A DNA stretch of 19,894 nt from Bacteroidales bacterium UBA6445 (lineage in GTDB: Bacteria; Bacteroidota; Bacteroidia; Bacteroidales; UBA932). Positions 15,560-19,894 of the stretch are shown piece after piece (within the stretch, counting starts at the first letter, position 1; each line of letters begins with the position of its first letter). The notes under the pieces were generated by a model. It worked only from the letters and a program-made list of their open reading frames with translations. It was not told the origin of the DNA and searched no databases. The stretch is from the NCBI GenBank assembly GCA_002439585.1, contig DJOF01000014.1:1-19894 (forward strand). Reading direction: 5' to 3'. A program made the position numbers and the translations under genes.

Positions 15560-16563
15560 GAAGAGCTAATTTCACAGCTTTAAAAGTTATACTATGTCTG
15601 CTTCTCTGTGGATTGACCGCGTGTGAGAGACGTCCGCTACTGGATCAGGACTTCCGCACGATGGTCAAGATCAAAGTCAATCTGGAGGGCATCAGCAATG
15701 TTACGTGCGACATCTACAACGACAAGATACCCGTGCCGACTATTGAGCCTGAAGTCATGCATGTCTTGTTCTACAACAAGGACGGTATTGCCACCGAAAG
15801 CTACATCAGTAGCAGGGAGACTTCCGAGAACGGTGAACTGGTGATATACGGAGAAATGCAGGTGGCACCTGGTTCGTACCAACTGCTGGCCTATAATTTC
15901 GGCACCCAGAACACTCTTGTTAGTGGATTGGATTCCTACCAGGGGGCTGTGGCAAGCGCAAGCCCTGCATCGAAGGCCATCACTTCACGCTACAAGTCAA
16001 TAGCTGGAGACAACGAGAAGATAGTCAACGAGCCTGATCATTTGCTGGTGGCTCGCAACGACAAAGAGGTCATACCACCACATGTTGAACTCTACACGAT
16101 AGAGATGGAAGCCAAGACCGTTGTAGAGAGTTACTACCTCCAGATAAAGATAGACGGTCTTGAGTATGTTTCAACGGCACAAGCGTGGCTGTCTGGGCTG
16201 GTTGAGAGTAATGACATCGCTCAGAATATACGCTCGGGACTTCCTGGAGTGACGGAATACATTCCGCTACAGAAAAGCGACGACAAGGGAGAACCGGTCA
16301 TTTGTGCGGTTTTCAACACATTCGGACGTATAGAAGGCTCAACCAACGAACTCAGTATCACTATTGATCTCAAGACAACTGAAGGAAAGACTATCCGTAA
16401 GACATTCGACATCACCGAGTTGTTCCATTCAGATGCTTGCATAAAACATCATTGGCTTCTGCTTGAGGAATCTATAAAGATAGATCCACCACAGTTCGCT
16501 GGAGGAGGCTTCGATCCTTCCGTTGACGACTGGAACGAAGAACATCACGACATTATCATTTAA
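15556..16563 (+). CDS. Fimbrial accessory lipoprotein, DUF5119-like (anchor type)
   Basis: A 335-residue lipoprotein with signal peptide and lipobox LTAC (Cys23), followed by ERRPLLDQD. The pattern CERRPL, IYNDKIPVP, VLFYNKDG, SYISS, PGSYQLLAYNFGT and EPDHLLVAR is typical of DUF5119 lipoproteins, which accompany DUF3575 and fimbrillin genes. In the better-known Mfa/Fim systems the anchor protein (Mfa2/FimB) ties the fibre to the outer membrane and limits its length; the same role is inferred here. The C-terminal ends in a FDPSVDDWNEE stretch like that of fimbrillins. The gene starts inside the previous one (ATGA overlap) and is followed 30 bases later by the main fimbrillin gene, so the three form one operon. 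Confidence 0.8.
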   Translation: MRRANFTALKVILCLLLCGLTACERRPLLDQDFRTMVKIKVNLEGISNVTCDIYNDKIPVPTIEPEVMHVLFYNKDGIATESYISSRETSENGELVIYGEMQVAPGSYQLLAYNFGTQNTLVSGLDSYQGAVASASPASKAITSRYKSIAGDNEKIVNEPDHLLVARNDKEVIPPHVELYTIEMEAKTVVESYYLQIKIDGLEYVSTAQAWLSGLVESNDIAQNIRSGLPGVTEYIPLQKSDDKGEPVICAVFNTFGRIEGSTNELSITIDLKTTEGKTIRKTFDITELFHSDACIKHHWLLLEESIKIDPPQFAGGGFDPSVDDWNEEHHDIII

Positions 16564-16593
16564 ATAAATAACAGTTTCTAAATAAATTAAATC

Positions 16594-17787
16594 ATGAAAA
16601 CAAACTATGTGATTATTGCGGTTGCAGCGCTTGCAGCGTTCTCCGCATGCACAAAGAACGAGGTTCGTCCGGTTGCTAATGATTCTGCACAGATCACATG
16701 GCAGACCGTGGTTGGTTCAAGTTCTAAGGCACTTGTCGATGGGAATACTTTCGATCAGGCTTTCAAATTCAAAACTTTTGCATTCCTCAATGCTGACGGC
16801 ACTACATGGCCGACTGATGCAAGTCTGTATATTGACGATGCCGAAGTTGCCTACTATGCAGATGCAGTTTCTCCATTCGTAGCCAATTCCTGGCATGCCG
16901 ATCAGGTGTACTACTGGCCGAAGGGAGGTTCATTGACATTTATCTCCTACACTGTAGTCGACAGCGACAAAAAGGCTACTACATATCCCGAAACAATTTC
17001 TTGCACTGCCACAGATGGCCTTAAGATGACAGGTTACGATGTAAATGCTAAAAAGAATCTTGACTTCTTAGTATCTGACATCAAAACTGGACAGAAGTCT
17101 AACTCAACCGCAACGTCCGGTGCAGCAACGGGAGTACCTACTATATTCAGACACACTTTGACACAGATCGTAGGATTTAACGTGAAGACCGCTGCCGACT
17201 ATAAGGGAGCAACTGTTGGAAAAGGAAGCAAGGTCATCACTGTCAACCCTATCGAGATCGTTAATGCTTATAGCAAAGGGGACTATCAAATGAATTCTGA
17301 TGCTGCAAAGAGATCAGAGAACTGGAGCAACTTGAGCGAAAAGAGCACTTATACATATGAGAGTGACCAAGCTGTAGATGCTAAGGAAGTAACTACAACA
17401 AACACAGCCTTTGAGAATGAGCAGAAAGCATTCATGCCTCAAACCTTTGAAAAACCAAACTACACCTTCACAGGGACAACAGATGCTGAAAAAGCCCTTG
17501 AGAAGAAGACTCAGCCTTACATAGATGCCGTTAAGGCTGTTCCTCACATCAAATTCTCATACAAAATCGATACGTACACCAGTGCCACAGAGTTCTCAAC
17601 AGAGAATGTCACAGAGTATATTGCTCTCAGCGACATAAGTACAGAAGGATGGGGCATCAATAAGAAGATCACATATAATGTCACCATTGATCTTGCAGGT
17701 GCTCATAGTGAGAACATCATATACTGGGATCCAAGCATTGATGATTGGGATATTGTCAACGGTAACGGTAGCGACATCATTTTGTAG
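16594..17787 (+). CDS. Fimbrillin family protein (main fibre subunit)
   Basis: A 397-residue lipoprotein with lipobox FSAC (Cys19) and TKNE after it. The body has typical fimbrillin blocks: QVYYWPKGGSLTFISYT, FLVSDI, PTIFRHTLTQIVGFNV and the C-terminal YWDPSIDDWD. In Mfa1/FimA-type fimbriae, subunits are exported as lipoproteins, cut by an arginine-type protease near the front and polymerised by strand exchange; the C-terminal strand here is well placed to act in that exchange. Third gene of the operon and, by position, the most likely shaft subunit. A strong hairpin terminator (17822-17869) follows, which would limit expression of the next gene. The extended Thr/Asn-rich middle suggests surface variation. 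Confidence 0.88.
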   Translation: MKTNYVIIAVAALAAFSACTKNEVRPVANDSAQITWQTVVGSSSKALVDGNTFDQAFKFKTFAFLNADGTTWPTDASLYIDDAEVAYYADAVSPFVANSWHADQVYYWPKGGSLTFISYTVVDSDKKATTYPETISCTATDGLKMTGYDVNAKKNLDFLVSDIKTGQKSNSTATSGAATGVPTIFRHTLTQIVGFNVKTAADYKGATVGKGSKVITVNPIEIVNAYSKGDYQMNSDAAKRSENWSNLSEKSTYTYESDQAVDAKEVTTTNTAFENEQKAFMPQTFEKPNYTFTGTTDAEKALEKKTQPYIDAVKAVPHIKFSYKIDTYTSATEFSTENVTEYIALSDISTEGWGINKKITYNVTIDLAGAHSENIIYWDPSIDDWDIVNGNGSDIIL

Positions 17788-17821
17788 TGTTTGATGCGAA
17801 ATAATTTAATGAATACTATCT

Positions 17822-17869
17822 AGGTAATGTGTGTCATTCACGAAATTTTTCGTGAGTGACACATTACCT
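17822..17869 (+). terminator. Hairpin terminator after the main fimbrillin gene
   Basis: AGGTAATGTGTGTCATTCACGAAA pairs with TTTCGTGAGTGACACATTACCT through a long stem with one two-base bulge and a G-T pair. T-rich sequence follows. It lies 34 bases after the fimbrillin stop and 30 before the next start. Confidence 0.85.
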
Positions 17870-17898
17870 TATTTATATTAAGAATTGCTGTCATTATC

Positions 17899-18993
17899 AT
17901 GAAGATACCTGCCATACCATTCCTTTTAGTTTCAACCATCGCCATATTTGGATCTTGTTCTAAGGAGAAGACTGGCGGAAATGGTTCAGCTGAACGGATC
18001 GTATCATTCTCCCCTATTGTTGAGAATGTCGATTCGAATGACAAGGCAAACGATATTGCCAACACTCAGGCAAATGTGAATCCACCTAAAAATACAAATT
18101 TTGAATTCATCTCGCATGCATGGTATCTTCCTGAAGGGAAAAAATGGGACGAAAACAAGGCTGAAGCCAAGCCATATATTGTCAATGAACGAGTAAAAGG
18201 GTTCTACGGCAATGATAGAAATATATGGAAACCCAAGTACGGAACTATATATTATTGGCCTCGTGGTGGCACCTTGACATTTATGTCATATACTTGTATG
18301 AGTGATGACCAACTTACAATGTATGAAGGTCTTTTTACTAATACGTATAACGGAACAGTAAGCATAGATAAAGAGAATGGATTAAGCATTACCGAATTTG
18401 TTAATTTCGTAAATGACGCTGACCTTCTTGTAGCCGATATTGCAACGGACAGAGTTGCCGATCTTAACGGTGTGCCCACTATGTTCCGTCACAAACTTGC
18501 AAAATTATCTGTATATGTCAGCAAAGAATCGGCTGACGATACATATAGTATTGAATTAATAGCTTTTAACAGAGTATACCATACAGCAAGTTATTATCGT
18601 GGCGGTTACTCGGATGATTATTGGACCAAACATGGAAGTGTAAACAGCTATAACATGGCCGACTATGGTAACGTGTCTGGTAATTTTAATGTCACTACGG
18701 AACAGAAGAAATACGGTGGCTCAATCTTCGTGATTCCACAGAATCTCAATGCTACTCCTTCTGGTATGACTGATAAAGAAAGAGAACTCCCACAAATTAA
18801 GATCATTTACAAAAAGAATAACGACACCTCCAATACGACCAAAATTCTTAATCTTAATGAGATTACTAGCACTGATGAATGGACCATGGGCTCTCATTAT
18901 GTATACAACATTATATTTGGTAATGTAACCAAATCTGGTGCAGAGAATTCCTGTGATGAAATCGACATTATTTCAGAGGTTACTGACTGGTAA
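17899..18993 (+). CDS. Second fimbrillin-like lipoprotein (minor or tip subunit)
   Basis: A 364-residue lipoprotein with lipobox FGSC (Cys20) and SKEK after it. Fimbrillin blocks are clear and match the neighbour: YYWPRGGTLTFMSYT, DLLVADIATD, PTMFRHKLAKLSVYVS, FVIPQNLNATPSGM and IKIIYKKNN. The C-terminal ISEVTDW ends abruptly and differs from the YWDPSIDDW of the main subunit. Lying beyond a terminator, it should be made in lower amounts, as expected of a minor or tip component. It is less similar to the neighbour than a recent duplicate would be. Accessory fimbrillins can determine adhesion; the ligand is unknown. Confidence 0.83.
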   Translation: MKIPAIPFLLVSTIAIFGSCSKEKTGGNGSAERIVSFSPIVENVDSNDKANDIANTQANVNPPKNTNFEFISHAWYLPEGKKWDENKAEAKPYIVNERVKGFYGNDRNIWKPKYGTIYYWPRGGTLTFMSYTCMSDDQLTMYEGLFTNTYNGTVSIDKENGLSITEFVNFVNDADLLVADIATDRVADLNGVPTMFRHKLAKLSVYVSKESADDTYSIELIAFNRVYHTASYYRGGYSDDYWTKHGSVNSYNMADYGNVSGNFNVTTEQKKYGGSIFVIPQNLNATPSGMTDKERELPQIKIIYKKNNDTSNTTKILNLNEITSTDEWTMGSHYVYNIIFGNVTKSGAENSCDEIDIISEVTDW

Positions 18994-19065
18994 TTTCCCA
19001 TACATTGTCCACGTCTGATAATTTATAATTATTATTGTGGGAGGTAATAAAGAAGGATGCTTATA
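18994..19065. other. Short intergenic stretch
   Basis: No gene or strong hairpin. A weak pairing of TCCCATACA with TTGTGGGA across about 38 bases is the only structure. Confidence 0.3.
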
Positions 19066-19248
19066 TCATAGCTTGCGGCATGGCGAGGACTTGAAATGCT
19101 GGTTGCTTGCCCCATACCTGTCATATGATTTCATATATAACCCGGTATGGGTGTCATGAGCAAGGATATTTTTCTTGAGTATTTGTGCGGTCCGCAGACC
19201 GCAGTTGCGCTCTGCCAACACATAGAGTATAGCTTCCTCGATCCTCAT
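19066..19248 (-). pseudogene. Truncated small helix-turn-helix gene
   Basis: The 60-residue leftward frame starts MRIEEAILYVLAERNCGLRT-QI, which resembles the N-terminal third of a small HTH protein found widely in Bacteroidales (MRI-EAI-Y-L--R--GLRTEQI). After residue 24 the sequence no longer resembles the family. The start ATG overlaps the stop of the preceding UPF0145 remnant (TGATG), which shows a former two-gene operon. The right third of the frame contains an inverted repeat at 19111-19151. A cytoplasmic regulator is the usual role of the intact form, but this copy is probably dead. Confidence 0.55.
19111..19151. repeat. Eight-base inverted repeat with 25-base spacer
   Basis: CCCATACC at 19111-19118 pairs with GGTATGGG at 19144-19151. 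A smaller ATGA/TCAT pairing lies inside. It sits in the divergent tail of the HTH remnant and could mark a recombination or insertion site. Confidence 0.5.
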
Positions 19249-19358
19249 CAGTCGATGATGACGGCTGTCTCAGAGGCCGTGGCCATGAGCATGCCGTTGT
19301 CTGCTCCAAGTGTCTCGTAATCGATGTCAATGCCCACCACGGCGTTTACGCTCACCAT
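19248..19358 (-). pseudogene. UPF0145 (YbjQ family) C-terminal fragment
   Basis: Leftward frame reading MVSVNAVVGIDIDYETLG, then NGMLMATASETAVIID and TGA. This is the well-conserved C-terminal third of UPF0145/YbjQ proteins, with ANAVVGIDIDYETLG as the key block. An intact protein is about 105 residues; here only 36 remain, and a stop lies in frame just upstream (TGA, 19168-19170 relative to the coding strand). It is followed by the HTH remnant with overlapping TGATG. It abuts the terminator of the next leftward gene, so a rearrangement end lies near 19360. Confidence 0.75.
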
Positions 19359-19371
19359 CTCCTTTCTTCAC

Positions 19372-19397
19372 AAAAAAACCTCGCGCTGGGCGCGAGG
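19372..19397 (-). terminator. Terminator of the FISUMP-domain gene
   Basis: On the minus strand, CCTCGCGC, a three-base loop, GCGCGAGG and then seven T: a classical intrinsic terminator. It ends the leftward gene that stops at 19465. Confidence 0.9.
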
Positions 19398-19414
19398 AGA
19401 AATACTCTAAGCAG

Positions 19415-19454
19415 GTTCGCAGTTTTTCGCTCGCGAAGGAAAACCGCGAACCGC
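19415..19454. repeat. Long imperfect hairpin after the FISUMP gene stop
   Basis: GGTTCGC at the left pairs with GCGAACC at the right, and the inner parts (TTTTTCGC with GCGAAGGAAAA) also pair with small mismatches. It lies between the stop at 19465 and the terminator, and may protect the 3' end of the mRNA. Confidence 0.5.
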
Positions 19455-19464
19455 TAATCAAAAT

Positions 19465-19894
19465 CTATTTTTCTTTGAGACAACGGATGGACTTCCCGTA
19501 TGAACGATGGGTGTAGTTCTCCAGATTAACATTGTTGCTGTTGTTGAAGTTGAGGTAGTACGCGTAGTTGCTGCCAAACGCAGAGCAGGACCAATAGTAG
19601 CCGTAGTTGCTGACAAGGTACAACTCCCCCGAATCGCAGTTCCGACAACCCGATGCGGGATACCAAATCATCTTTGAATCACCAAATTTGCTGGAGAAAT
19701 TAAAGCCCTTGTTATTACCGTCAAAGGATGCTTGGAAATAGGAGGAGCCGAATGCTTTTGCCCATACTCCTTCCCCTCCTCCGTCAGGAACACGCCAACC
19801 GACAGGGCAAGGGTCGTAGGCAGTCTTCTGCGACTGCCAACTTTCATTAGGAAGATAAAGAGATGTGTAGAGAGTCATCGGATTCTCCTGTGCC
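19465..19894 (-). CDS. FISUMP-domain surface protein, C-terminal part (runs off the right edge)
   Basis: The leftward frame enters at the right edge and ends at a TAG at 19465-19467 (RCLKEK, stop). It reads YDPCPVGWRVPDGG, the signature of the FISUMP (Fibrobacter succinogenes major paralogous) domain. Aromatic, Gly- and Asn-rich segments follow, including SCSAFGSNYAYYLNF, and it ends with SYGKSIRCLKEK. In Bacteroidales this domain forms the C-terminal part of long surface-exposed lipoproteins, including fimbrillin-type tip proteins and adhesins. The N-terminal part, with any lipobox, is outside the window. An internal ATG at 19878 is not the start, since the frame is open upstream (AQENP). 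Confidence 0.82.
   Translation of the reverse strand, partial: AQENPMTLYTSLYLPNESWQSQKTAYDPCPVGWRVPDGGGEGVWAKAFGSSYFQASFDGNNKGFNFSSKFGDSKMIWYPASGCRNCDSGELYLVSNYGYYWSCSAFGSNYAYYLNFNNSNNVNLENYTHRSYGKSIRCLKEK

Overview
The window looks like accessory DNA from a gut-type member of the order Bacteroidales. Lipoprotein signal peptides with Cys-Ser/Lys-Asp/Glu type +2/+3 residues, a DUF3575 / DUF5119-like / fimbrillin locus, an Mpi-type serine invertase, FISUMP-like surface proteins and TAnnTTTG promoter boxes all point there. No rRNA, tRNA or CRISPR array was seen.

Layout. Positions 1-91 hold the start of a leftward lipoprotein gene. Positions 400-1460 hold two adjacent decayed acyltransferase genes that resemble the glycine-lipid (or ornithine-lipid) synthesis pair GlsA/GlsB, with frameshifts and a stop codon. 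A leftward MutT-like NUDIX hydrolase follows (1629-2048), then a large leftward PLD-helicase-DUF3427 protein (2219-5221).

Positions 5409-12116 carry a tightly packed rightward operon: a DNA cytosine-5 methyltransferase, a probable type II restriction endonuclease, a ParB-like protein, an SNF2-family ATPase and a DUF3883 PD-(D/E)XK-type nuclease. Gaps are 2-3 bases or the genes overlap. This is the best candidate for an unusual defence system: a restriction-modification core joined to a ParB-like sensor or nuclease, a dsDNA translocase and a second nuclease. The divergent PLD-helicase may be an extra arm. A small lipoprotein gene overlaps the operon's last gene, and a 179-residue Bacteroidales protein without a signal peptide follows.

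An Mpi-like invertase gene (13122-13766, leftward) converges on that gene and shares a strong hairpin terminator with it. From about 14180 to 18993 lies a rightward fimbrial locus: DUF3575 outer-membrane protein, DUF5119-like lipoprotein, main fimbrillin, a strong terminator, then a second fimbrillin-like lipoprotein. The right end is a junction: truncated remnants of a UPF0145 (YbjQ) gene and a small helix-turn-helix gene lie against the 3' end of a leftward FISUMP-domain surface protein that runs off the window.

Two genes, the methyltransferase and the DUF3575 protein, lack a normal start codon where conserved sequence begins. The first has an in-frame TGA just before SAM motif I. The second has a nine-C tract and a GTC codon where a start is expected. 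These may be phase-variable states, mutations or assembly errors.
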